Source: Aurantiacibacter luteus (GTDB lineage Bacteria; Pseudomonadota; Alphaproteobacteria; Sphingomonadales; Sphingomonadaceae). From it: a stretch of 64,000 bases of DNA. Positions within the stretch are counted from its first letter, which is position 1. Each line of letters starts with the position of its first letter. The position numbers and the translations under genes are program-made. The stretch covers positions 1,000,701 through 1,064,700 of the forward strand of contig NZ_LBHB01000002.1 in NCBI RefSeq assembly GCF_001010945.1. The letters are read 5' to 3'. The notes beneath the pieces were generated by a model. That model had not been told where the DNA came from, did no database searches, and saw only the letters and a list, made by a program, of their open reading frames with translations. Below, piece after piece: positions 56,686 to 64,000 of the stretch.

Positions 56686-56874
56686 TGCAGGTTGTCCTTC
56701 GTCGTGCAGTCCCGGAAACACAATGCCCGGCCCTGGCATGATCGACATGAGTGCACGATGAGCAATGCGTGAAATCGCCGCTCTATCCCACCCGGCCTCG
56801 ACAAACCGATGACAGGGTCCGACAATCTGCCTAACAGCGCGGCCACGGCCCCGCCCAGTCTTACCGGAGTTCCC

Positions 56875-58815
56875 ATGCGCAAATCCGCCATCGCCGTCCT
56901 CACGCTGCTCGCCGCAGCCTGCACCGCCGACGATCTGCCCGAGCAGGAGCGCGTGATCGCGCCCATCCTGACCAGCGAGCAGGCCTTCGACGAGTTCACC
57001 TATGCAAAGCCGCTGGAAGCGCGGGTGACGCACGTGGCACTCGACCTCGACCTCGATTTCGAGGGCAAGCGGGTGGACGGCACGGCCACGCTGGACGTGC
57101 AGGCGGCCGAGGGCGCGCGCGAACTGGTGCTCGATTCGAACGGCCTGATGGTCGGCGGAGTGACCGACGGGCAGGGCAACGCGCTGGAATATACCATCGG
57201 AGAGGCCGATCCTGGCAATGCAGAGAAGGGCGAGCCGATCACCATCCAGCTGGGCCAGAGCACCGGTCCGAACCTGCAGCAGGTCGTCATCGCCTATGCC
57301 AGCGCGCCGGAGGCCGAGGCGCTGCAGTGGCTCGAGCCCGAGCAGACCGCGGGCGGGCGCTATCCCTTCGTGTTCAGCCAGGGCCAGGCGATCCTCAACC
57401 GCAGCTGGATCCCGACGCAGGACAGCCCCGGCATCCGCCAGACCTGGGAAGCGCGAATCACCGCGCCCGAGCCGCTGACCGTGGTCATGTCCGGCATCAG
57501 CCGCGGCGATCCGGAGGAGGTCGAGAACGGCCGCCGCGCCTTCGAGTTCGTCATGGACAATTCCGTCCCCCCCTACCTCATCGCGCTCGCCGCCGGGAAC
57601 ATCGAGTTCGCCGAGGTCGGCCCGCGCTCCGGCGTCTGGGCGGAGCCGGAGACCCTGCAAGCCGCGGCCGAGGAAGTGGGCGATACCGAGGAACTGATCG
57701 ATGCCGGCGTCGGCCTGTTCGGCGAGTACCGCTGGGGCCGCTACGACATGATCGTGCTGCCGCCCTCCTTCCCCTACGGCGGGATGGAGAACCCGACGCT
57801 CACCTTTCTCACTCCCACCTTTATCGCCGGCGACCGGTCGAACAACGGCCTCGTCGCGCACGAACTGGCGCACAGCTGGTCGGGCAACCTGGTCACCTAT
57901 TCGAGCTGGCGCGACGGCTGGCTGAACGAGGGCGTCACCAGCTACATCGAGAACCGCATTTCCGAGCAGGTCTACGGCGCGGACCGGGCCGAGCAGGAAT
58001 ACGCGCTGAGCTTCGCCGACCTGGAAGCCATGGTGGAGGAGAACGGCGCCGACAGCCCGCTCACCGCGATGCGCACGCCCGAGGGCACCAGCCCCTTCGA
58101 CACCGCCGGAGAGGCGATCTACGACAAGGGCACGGCCTTCCTGAAGACGGTCGAGAGCGTTGTCGGGCGCGAGGCTTTCGACGCCTGGCTGACCAAGTGG
58201 TTCGACGAGCATGCCTTCCAGCCCGCGACCTCCGAGATGTTCCTCGCGAGCCTGCGCGAGGACCTGGTCAAGGGCGATGCCGAGCTGGAAGAGCGCCTGA
58301 TGCTGGACGAATGGGTCTACGGCACCGGCATCCCCGCCAACGTCAAGCGCCCCGACCCGGCGGCCTTTGCCGAGGTGGACGCCGCCGTCACCGCCTATGC
58401 CGACACGCAGGCGATCCCCGACGCCGCCGAATGGCGCGGCTGGACCGCGGCGGAGCAGCGCCGGTTCCTCGCCGAACTGCCGGAAGAGATGAGCGCCGAC
58501 CAGCTCGCCGCGCTCGACCGGGCGCTCTCGCTCTCGCAGAGCGGCAACAACGAGGTGCTGTTCCTGTGGCTGCAGGCGGCGCTGCGTAACGAGTACGAAC
58601 CCGCCGTCCCGCAGGCGCGCGAGTTCCTTGCCCGGGTGGGCCGCAACAAGTTCGTCAGCCCGCTGTTCCAGGCGCTGTGGGACACCGGCGAATGGGGCCA
58701 GCCCATCGCGACCGGCATTTATGACGAAACGCGCGGCGGCTATCACTCGATGACCCGCGGCAACGTCGACAAGATCGTCGGCCGCACCAGCGAGGCAGAA
58801 GCGCCCGCGCAGTAA
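56875..58815 (+). CDS. M1-family metallopeptidase (LTA4H-like), lipoprotein
   Basis: 646 residues: lipobox LAAAC (Cys16), beta-sandwich N domain, catalytic domain with GGMEN and the zinc site His329-Glu330, His333 and Glu352 (HELAH...WLNEG), then a C-terminal helical domain of the leukotriene-A4-hydrolase type. Likely a periplasmic aminopeptidase. ATG 56875 at the signal sequence; the 22 extra upstream codons are not supported. Confidence 0.92.
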   Translation: MRKSAIAVLTLLAAACTADDLPEQERVIAPILTSEQAFDEFTYAKPLEARVTHVALDLDLDFEGKRVDGTATLDVQAAEGARELVLDSNGLMVGGVTDGQGNALEYTIGEADPGNAEKGEPITIQLGQSTGPNLQQVVIAYASAPEAEALQWLEPEQTAGGRYPFVFSQGQAILNRSWIPTQDSPGIRQTWEARITAPEPLTVVMSGISRGDPEEVENGRRAFEFVMDNSVPPYLIALAAGNIEFAEVGPRSGVWAEPETLQAAAEEVGDTEELIDAGVGLFGEYRWGRYDMIVLPPSFPYGGMENPTLTFLTPTFIAGDRSNNGLVAHELAHSWSGNLVTYSSWRDGWLNEGVTSYIENRISEQVYGADRAEQEYALSFADLEAMVEENGADSPLTAMRTPEGTSPFDTAGEAIYDKGTAFLKTVESVVGREAFDAWLTKWFDEHAFQPATSEMFLASLREDLVKGDAELEERLMLDEWVYGTGIPANVKRPDPAAFAEVDAAVTAYADTQAIPDAAEWRGWTAAEQRRFLAELPEEMSADQLAALDRALSLSQSGNNEVLFLWLQAALRNEYEPAVPQAREFLARVGRNKFVSPLFQALWDTGEWGQPIATGIYDETRGGYHSMTRGNVDKIVGRTSEAEAPAQ

Positions 58816-58822
58816 GACAAGT

Positions 58823-58853
58823 CGGGCCGGGACGAGGAAACCGTTCCGGCCCG
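58823..58853 (+). terminator. Possible terminator of the M1 peptidase gene
   Basis: Perfect 8-bp stem CGGGCCGG/CCGGCCCG with a 15-nt loop, just after the stop codon. It lacks a proper T-tract, so termination may be weak or factor-dependent. Confidence 0.4.
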
Positions 58854-58912
58854 CGAGCTTTCCGGCGCTTTCCCCCTTGCGCCCGCGCATGTTGCACCGC
58901 ACATCGAACCCG

Positions 58913-61009
58913 ATGCTGCGCCAGTACGAACTCGTTGAACGGGTCAAGGAATACGACCCCGATGCCGACGAGGCGCTGCTGAACCGCGCCTACGTCTATA
59001 CCGTGCAGAAACACGGCAGCCAGAAGCGCGCCAGCGGCGACCCCTATTTCAGCCACCCGGTCGAGGTGGCGGGCCTGATGACGGACCTGAAGCTCGATCA
59101 GGAAACCATCATCACCGCGCTGCTGCACGATACGGTGGAGGACACGCTCGCCACCATCGAGGACGTGGAGGAGAAGTTCGGCCCCGACGTCGCCCGGCTC
59201 GTGGACGGCGTCACCAAGCTTTCCAAGATCGAGCAGCTGACCGACGACGAGCGGGCGGCCGAGAACCTGCGCAAATTCCTCCTCGCCATGAGCGAGGACA
59301 TCCGCGTGCTGCTGGTGAAGTTGGCGGATCGCCTGCACAACATGCGCACGCTCCACCACATCAAGTCGCCCGATAAGCGCCGCCGCATCGCGCGCGAGAC
59401 GATGGATATCTACGCCCCGCTGGCCGAGCGCGTGGGCATGTACGAATACATGCGCGAGATGCAGCTCCTCGCTTTCCAGCAGCTGGAGCCCGAGGGTTAC
59501 GAGACGATCACCCACCGGCTCGACCAGCTGCGCCAGTCGGACACCGGGCAGGTCGACCGCATCGCGCTCGACATCAAGCAGGCGCTGAGCGAGGCCGGCC
59601 TAGCGGTCGAGGTCTGGGGGCGGGAGAAACATCCCTATTCGATCTGGAAGAAGATGGCCGAGCGCCACCTGCCGTTCGAGCAGGTGAGCGACATCATGGC
59701 CTTTCGCGTGCTGACCGGCAGCGTGGAGGATTGCTACCGCGCGCTCGGCATCCTGCACCAGCAGTTCCAGTTCGTGCCGGGGCGCTTCAAGGACTACATC
59801 TCGACGCCGAAGAACAACGGCTACAAGTCGCTCCACACCACGCTGTTCTACGACCAGTCGATGCGCGTGGAGGTGCAGATCCGCACGCGCGAGATGCATC
59901 GCACAAACGAATTCGGCCTCGCCGCGCACTGGGCCTACAAGCAGGGCGGCGCGGATCAGAAAATCAGGCCCGACGGCGAGGTGGGCTGGCTGCGCGACCT
60001 CATCGAGATCGTCGATTCCAGCCACGATGCCGAGGAACTGCTCGAGCATACCAAGATGGCGATCTACCAGGATCGCATTTTCGCTTTCACTCCCAAGGGC
60101 GCGCTGTTCCAGCTGCCCAAGGGCGCGACCGCGGTGGACTTCGCCTTTGCCGTCCACACCGATCTGGGCGCGCAGACCGTGGGCGCCAAGATCAACGCAC
60201 GCCATATGCCGCTGCGCACCCCGCTCGAAAACGGCGACGTGGTGGAGATCATCAAGGGCAAGAACGCCGAGCCGCAGCTCTCCTGGCTGGGCTTCGTCGT
60301 CACCGGCAAGGCCCGCGCCTCCATCCGCCGCGCCGTGCGCGCCAAGGAGCGCGAGGAGGTGGCCGACATCGGGCAGAAGATGTTCGACGAGATCGCCGAG
60401 CGCCTGCCCGCCAAGGTCGGCCGCAAGGCGACCAAGGCCGCGGTCGAACGGCTGGGGCTGGAGGACGTGGAAGACCTGATGCACGCCATCGGCTCGGCAA
60501 AGGTGACCGACCGGCAGGTGATGGAGGCGCTCGTCCCCGGCAGCACGGCGGACCTGCCGAGCGAACCGGCGCAGGAAAGGGCAATCTCGATCAAGGGGCT
60601 GACGCCGGGTGCCGGTTTCGATCTCGCCAACTGCTGCCACCCGGTGCCCGGCGACCGCATCGTCGGCCTGCGCCGTCCGCGCAAGGCGGTCGAGGTGCAC
60701 GCCATCGACTGCCTCGAGCTCGCCAACGGCGTGGATGCGGACTGGGTCGACCTGTCGTGGGGCGAACGCTCGCACGGCGCGGTCGGGCGGCTGCTCATCG
60801 TGCTCTACAACCGCCCCGGCACCCTGGCCGAGATGGCCGGCGTCTTCGCCCGCAACAACGCCAACGTGATGAACCTGGTGTTGACCCAGCGCGACGACCC
60901 GTTCCACACTTACGAGGTCGACCTGGAGGTACAGGACCTGGCGCACCTGACCCGCATCGTCAGCGCGCTGAGGGCAAGCGACGCGGTGGCGCAGGCGGAC
61001 AGGATTTAG
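58913..61009 (+). CDS. rsh: Bifunctional (p)ppGpp synthetase/hydrolase Rsh
   Basis: Makes and degrades the stringent-response alarmone. 698 residues from ATG 58913. HD hydrolase domain (His48; His72-Asp73 in LLHDTVEDT), synthetase domain with RFKDYISTPKNNGYKSLHTT (the RxKD form of bifunctional enzymes) and VEVQIRTREMH, then TGS (IFAFTPKGALFQLPKGAT) and a C-terminal ACT domain. A single long Rsh is typical of alphaproteobacteria. Confidence 0.95.
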   Translation: MLRQYELVERVKEYDPDADEALLNRAYVYTVQKHGSQKRASGDPYFSHPVEVAGLMTDLKLDQETIITALLHDTVEDTLATIEDVEEKFGPDVARLVDGVTKLSKIEQLTDDERAAENLRKFLLAMSEDIRVLLVKLADRLHNMRTLHHIKSPDKRRRIARETMDIYAPLAERVGMYEYMREMQLLAFQQLEPEGYETITHRLDQLRQSDTGQVDRIALDIKQALSEAGLAVEVWGREKHPYSIWKKMAERHLPFEQVSDIMAFRVLTGSVEDCYRALGILHQQFQFVPGRFKDYISTPKNNGYKSLHTTLFYDQSMRVEVQIRTREMHRTNEFGLAAHWAYKQGGADQKIRPDGEVGWLRDLIEIVDSSHDAEELLEHTKMAIYQDRIFAFTPKGALFQLPKGATAVDFAFAVHTDLGAQTVGAKINARHMPLRTPLENGDVVEIIKGKNAEPQLSWLGFVVTGKARASIRRAVRAKEREEVADIGQKMFDEIAERLPAKVGRKATKAAVERLGLEDVEDLMHAIGSAKVTDRQVMEALVPGSTADLPSEPAQERAISIKGLTPGAGFDLANCCHPVPGDRIVGLRRPRKAVEVHAIDCLELANGVDADWVDLSWGERSHGAVGRLLIVLYNRPGTLAEMAGVFARNNANVMNLVLTQRDDPFHTYEVDLEVQDLAHLTRIVSALRASDAVAQADRI

Positions 61010-61050
61010 GGGGAGGGCCTACAAGGCTCGCTCGTCCCTATTATCCCCCC

Positions 61051-61139
61051 CCGCTCACCCTGAGCTTGTCGAAGGGTGCCCGCACCCACGCGGAAGGCAG
61101 GATTAGCCAACCATGCTTCGACAAGCTCAGCATGAGCGG
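61051..61139. repeat. REP-like inverted repeat
   Basis: Arm CCGCTCACCCTGAGCTTGTC (61051-61070, continuing GAAGG) pairs with CTTCGACAAGCTCAGCATGAG (61116-61136, continuing CGG), separated by about 40 nt. This GAGCTTGTCGAAG palindromic sequence is widespread between genes in alphaproteobacteria. It lies 3' of rsh and may act as a terminator or mRNA stabiliser. Confidence 0.75.
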
Positions 61140-61341
61140 GTGGGGGAGAGCGCAGAGTTTTGCTTTCCTACAACCCTACGCGAAGCCTAGCCCCGCGAAG
61201 CTCTTTCGCATCGTCGACCCGCCCGCACTTTCCGCGCCAACACGGCGAAGTGTCAACTTCGCAGTCCGCGCAACACATTGACCGACAAGCATTTTCCGAC
61301 AACGCCAGCTTGACACTGTCAACTTCGCGCGCGGGCGCAGA
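61140..61341. other. Convergent intergenic region with short palindromes
   Basis: Rest of the 332-bp gap between rsh and the convergent cyclophilin gene. Contains a 12-bp direct repeat TGTCAACTTCGC (61251-61262 and 61317-61328) and two palindromes, GAAGTGTCAACTTC (61247-61260) and TGACACTGTCA (61311-61321). No gene is supported. Confidence 0.5.
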
Positions 61342-62322
61342 TCATTCCGCCCGCCGCACCGGCACCTGCACGCTACACACGTCCACCCCGCCCGCGGGCA
61401 CGGTGTAGAACGCATCGTTACGGTTCGCCCGCACCGCCACGTAGCGCGCGAAGCTCTGGCCCGCCGTGTCGAGATATTCGTACCGCGGCGTGCTTTCTTG
61501 TTGGCCTACCGCTTCGCTGCTTGAGGCCGAGGCCAGCTCGCTCCCCAGCCGGACCGACAGGATCGGCACGCGCAGGTCCGCCTCCTCCTCGGTATAGAAC
61601 CCCAGCTCACCGTGCCCGCGGGGCAGGCTGGAGAGATGCTCCATCCCCTCGATCACCCGGCCCACCACCGCGAGGTTGCGATCCATGTGCCGCTGCGGCT
61701 GCCCGATGATGGTGTAGAGCTCCGCCCCGGTGCCGGTATCGGGCGCCATGTTGCGGCCCACGCCGACGGCGCCGTAGCAGTGAATGGGCCAAGCCCCGCT
61801 CCGGCCTTCCAGTTCACCGATGGGCCATCCTTCTACGAATGAGTTCCAGCCGTGTTCAGACGTCAGGCGCCGACCAAGATTGCCGACGGGAGGCAATGCT
61901 GGACAAACATGGTAGTTGCACCATTGCACTGTATACTCGGCCATCGGAGACACCACCCCCTCCGGCAGCGGCTTGGCCTCGGTCACGTCGCCCCACTGGG
62001 TGACGTAGTTGTCCTGCACCCGGTTGACGCTGGTTCCGTCCCACCAGTGCGCGGCGGCGAGCGTGCGGATGTTTGCGACCCAAGGCTGGCTGAACGGCGG
62101 CGGCATCAGCTGGATGACCACGCGCCGCGCATTGCCCCGCGCATCGGGCGCAAGGTCCATGACCAGCAGGTCCTCGGGCGCGATGGCGATCCACTCGTCC
62201 GCACCGGCGGCGGCGATGACCGAGGTCGGGGTGGCGGGCTCCTCGGCCTCCTGCGCGGCGGCGGGCAGGGACCAAGCGAGCGAGATGGGGGCGAGAAAAG
62301 CTAGGCTGGCGAGATGCTTCAT
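61342..62322 (-). CDS. Cyclophilin-type peptidyl-prolyl isomerase-like protein, secreted
   Basis: 326 residues: signal peptide (to ...LPAAAQE), then VIQLMPPPFSQPWVANIRTLAA, WWDGTSVNRVQDNYVTQWGD, HCYGAVGVGRNMAPDTG and ELYTIIGQPQRHMDRNLAVVGRVIEGM, the cyclophilin core with a large insertion. ATG 62322 (AGGA upstream); ATG 62331 possible. The insertion around 61840-61950 is visibly richer in A/T. Periplasmic folding role expected. Confidence 0.82.
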   Translation of the reverse strand: MKHLASLAFLAPISLAWSLPAAAQEAEEPATPTSVIAAAGADEWIAIAPEDLLVMDLAPDARGNARRVVIQLMPPPFSQPWVANIRTLAAAHWWDGTSVNRVQDNYVTQWGDVTEAKPLPEGVVSPMAEYTVQWCNYHVCPALPPVGNLGRRLTSEHGWNSFVEGWPIGELEGRSGAWPIHCYGAVGVGRNMAPDTGTGAELYTIIGQPQRHMDRNLAVVGRVIEGMEHLSSLPRGHGELGFYTEEEADLRVPILSVRLGSELASASSSEAVGQQESTPRYEYLDTAGQSFARYVAVRANRNDAFYTVPAGGVDVCSVQVPVRRAE

Positions 62323-62359
62323 GCCGCGCATCCTGCCACGCGGCGGCGGGATGACAAGC

Positions 62360-62764
62360 CTAGTCCGCCGCATCCTCCAGCGCGTGCATGTCCTCGTCCG
62401 AAAGGCCGAAGTGGTGCCCGATCTCGTGCACCAGCACGTGCTTCACCAGGAAGGCGAGGTCGATGTCGCCGTGCTCCACCCATTCGAGCAGGATCGGCAC
62501 CCGGAACAGCCTCACCCGGTCGGGCATGGTGCCCGAATGCTCGACGCTGCGCTCGGTCAGCGGCAGGCCCTCGTAAACGCCGGTAAGGTCGTAGGCGCTC
62601 TCGATGTCCATCTCGGCGAGCAGCTCGTCCTCGGCGAAGTCCTCCACCTGCACGATCACGTCGCCGAGGTGCGCGGTGAACTCGGCGGGCAGCGAAGCGT
62701 AAGCGGCCCGCGCCATGGCCTCCATCTCGTCTGCACTGCAGGCCGTGCCGAAATCGCGTGTCAT
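62360..62764 (-). CDS. Zincin-like metallopeptidase family protein
   Basis: 134 residues with HVLVHEIGHHFGLSDEDM near the C terminus, the HExxH zinc site of the short MMP-like (DUF1025/zincin) family. Cytoplasmic; often close to tRNA genes by chance only. ATG 62764. Confidence 0.88.
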   Translation of the reverse strand: MTRDFGTACSADEMEAMARAAYASLPAEFTAHLGDVIVQVEDFAEDELLAEMDIESAYDLTGVYEGLPLTERSVEHSGTMPDRVRLFRVPILLEWVEHGDIDLAFLVKHVLVHEIGHHFGLSDEDMHALEDAAD

Positions 62765-62847
62765 GCCTCCCGCGTTAAGGCGGAGCGCGGCGCTTGTCAT
62801 CCCGCGCGGCCCTCGCTAGACGCGCCGCTCTGCCAAGACAGGCATGC

Positions 62848-62938
62848 GGAGCGGTGGCCGAGTGGTCGAAGGCGCACGCCTGGAAAGTGTGTATACGGCA
62901 AAACCGTATCGAGGGTTCGAATCCCTCCCGCTCCGCCA
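62848..62938 (+). tRNA. tRNA-Ser(GGA)
   Basis: Class II tRNA: acceptor GGAGCGG/CCGCTCC (62848-62854 with 62928-62934), D-arm GGCCGAGTGGTCGAAGGC, anticodon loop CTGGAAA with GGA at 62882-62884, a variable arm built on TACGG/CCGTA, T-arm GGGTTCGAATCCC, and encoded CCA to 62938. Immediately followed by an integrase gene, so its 3' end is the probable attachment site. Confidence 0.96.
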
Positions 62939-63027
62939 CCATCCGTTTTCTAGAATTCTGTGAACAGCCATAAAGCGCGATAAACCTTGCGTTTTGCGGC
63001 GATTAGCGTCCATCCTCTTCTTTCCGC

Positions 63028-63095
63028 ATTTACCCCTTGCTCCGATCAAATAGGGGTAAATTGGGGGTAAGCTTCGAGGCGGTTTGGGGGTAAAG
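63028..63095 (+). promoter_or_regulatory. Iterated GGGGTAA boxes upstream of the integrase
   Basis: A 10-bp inverted repeat ATTTACCCCT (63028-63037) / AGGGGTAAAT (63052-63061), followed by two further GGGGGTAA copies at about 63064-63071 and 63086-63093, ending directly before the integrase ATG. The layout fits binding sites for the integrase arm domain or for an excisionase-like regulator. Confidence 0.55.
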
Positions 63096-63098
63096 CAG

Positions 63099-64000
63099 AT
63101 GCTGACGGACAAGGCGGTCAAGGCGGCCGCGGCGCGAGACAAGACCTACAAGATCGCCGACCGGCAGGGGCTGTTCCTGCATGTCTCACCCAAGGCCCAC
63201 AAGACCTGGCGCTACAAATACCGATTCGACGGCAAGGAGCAGGCGCTCGGTCTCGGCACTTATCCCGATGTATCTCTCGCCGCCGCCCGCGAGGCGCGGG
63301 ACGATGCGCGCAAGATCCTGCGTTCGGGTCGCGATCCGCGCGTCGACAAGGCGCGACGCAAGCTGATCGGCGGACGCGACGAGCGACAGACGTTCGAGGC
63401 GGTCGCGCGCGACTGGTATGAGCAGCAGCTGCCTCGCTGGAAGCCGGTCCATGCAAACGACGTCATCACCAGCCTGGAGCGTGATGTCTTTCCGCACATC
63501 GGCACACTGGAATTGGGCGAGATCGACGAGCCGGTGCTGCTTGCCGTGCTGCGCAAGGTCGAGGAGCGGGGCGCCATCGAGACTGCCCGCCGGTTGAAGC
63601 AACGGGTCGGGTCGGTGTTCGTCTACGCCCGCGGGCTCGGCATCAAGGCCGACAACCCGGCTGTCGCTGTAGGCGCCGCGCTCAAGCCCGTGCCACCTGC
63701 GAAGCGGTATCCGGCGCTCATCAAAGTCGATGGCGTGCGGCAGTTGGTGCACGACGTCGATAGCGCCGGAGCATCACCCGTCACACGCCTGGCTGCTCGT
63801 GTCCTTGCCCTCACGGCACAGCGACCTGGCATGGTGCGTCGCATGACCTGGGAGCAGTTGAGCGGGATCGACTGGAAGGACGCCTCGGCCTCCTCACCCG
63901 TAGCGCTTTGGACCATTCCCGCCGACGAGATGAAGCTGGAGCTGCATCTGCGTGACGACGAAGCATTCGAGCACTGCGTACCGCTTGCGCCCGAGGCGGT
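63099..64000 (+). CDS. Tyrosine-type integrase (P4-like), truncated by window end
   Basis: 300 codons are visible; the frame runs off the end. N-terminal Arm-DNA-binding domain (KIADRQGLFLHVSPKAHKTW, LGLGTYPDVSLAAAREAR), SAM-like core-binding domain (TFEAVARDWYEQQLPRWKP), then the start of the catalytic domain with Arg242 in LTAQRPGM. The HxxR and Tyr motifs lie outside. Adjacent to tRNA-Ser, so it drives integration of a genomic island or prophage that extends to the right. Confidence 0.92.
   Translation, partial: MLTDKAVKAAAARDKTYKIADRQGLFLHVSPKAHKTWRYKYRFDGKEQALGLGTYPDVSLAAAREARDDARKILRSGRDPRVDKARRKLIGGRDERQTFEAVARDWYEQQLPRWKPVHANDVITSLERDVFPHIGTLELGEIDEPVLLAVLRKVEERGAIETARRLKQRVGSVFVYARGLGIKADNPAVAVGAALKPVPPAKRYPALIKVDGVRQLVHDVDSAGASPVTRLAARVLALTAQRPGMVRRMTWEQLSGIDWKDASASSPVALWTIPADEMKLELHLRDDEAFEHCVPLAPEA

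Overview
The window is high-GC DNA (by eye about two thirds G+C) from an alphaproteobacterium, most likely a carotenoid-producing member of the Sphingomonadales (Erythrobacteraceae-like). The basis is a crtY-crtI-crtB yellow/orange pigment operon, a ThiC under a TPP riboswitch, a fused gallate dioxygenase of the sphingomonad DesB type, alphaproteobacterial DUF families, promoters resembling those of the alphaproteobacterial stress sigma factor EcfG, and the his and tol-pal gene orders. Assignment to a genus is inference.

Layout. 1-5007 (minus) is a tightly coupled crt operon that also holds a LOG-family phosphoribohydrolase and a Tdi1/DUF1851-like protein. 5.1-10.1 kb has a DUF2585 membrane protein, a MipA-like porin, an S9 peptidase, a 2OG-oxygenase-like protein and a hemerythrin. 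10.2-15 kb is the most unusual stretch: TPP riboswitch, thiC, a rifampin ADP-ribosyltransferase (arr) joined to the thiC stop codon, a second diverged copy of the thiC 3' end, then a lower-GC three-gene module (LuxR-type regulator with a membrane tail, a small helical protein, a four-helix membrane protein). 15-22.6 kb is mostly small lipoproteins and envelope proteins, a Tat-exported tandem-repeat protein and an S41 protease. 22.7-27.4 kb has a gallate dioxygenase and two compact minus-strand operons of small stress-type DUF proteins, each behind an EcfG-like promoter. 27.5-32.6 kb: dapD, an S8 autotransporter-like protease, gmk, sspB. 32.7-36.6 kb: hisB-H-A-(small membrane protein)-F-(mini PEP-CTERM protein)-E-HIT. 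36.7-41.3 kb: ybgC-tolQRAB-pal. 41.3-49.2 kb: J-domain protein, lipoproteins, a cystathionine gamma-synthase-family enzyme behind a structured leader, an SLC13 transporter, infC. 49.4-56.7 kb: paired lipoproteins, pdeM, hemF, a Ktr/Trk-type potassium uptake pair, and a GH16 enzyme flanked by two paralogous secreted proteins of unknown function. 56.9-62.8 kb: M1 peptidase, the (p)ppGpp synthetase/hydrolase Rsh, a cyclophilin-type protein and a zincin. At 62.85 kb a tRNA-Ser(GGA) is followed at once by a tyrosine integrase running off the end, which marks the left edge of an integrated element.

Cross-cutting themes. Three exact GGAAC-N17-CGTT promoters (upstream of the MipA-like, hemerythrin and 16940 lipoprotein genes) and two or three near matches suggest that several otherwise unrelated genes here belong to the EcfG general stress regulon. 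Many operons use 1-4 nt stop/start overlaps, often with GTG or TTG starts, and these overlaps decided several start sites. The acquired or rearranged parts are 12.26-14.86 kb (arr plus LuxR module) and everything after the tRNA-Ser.
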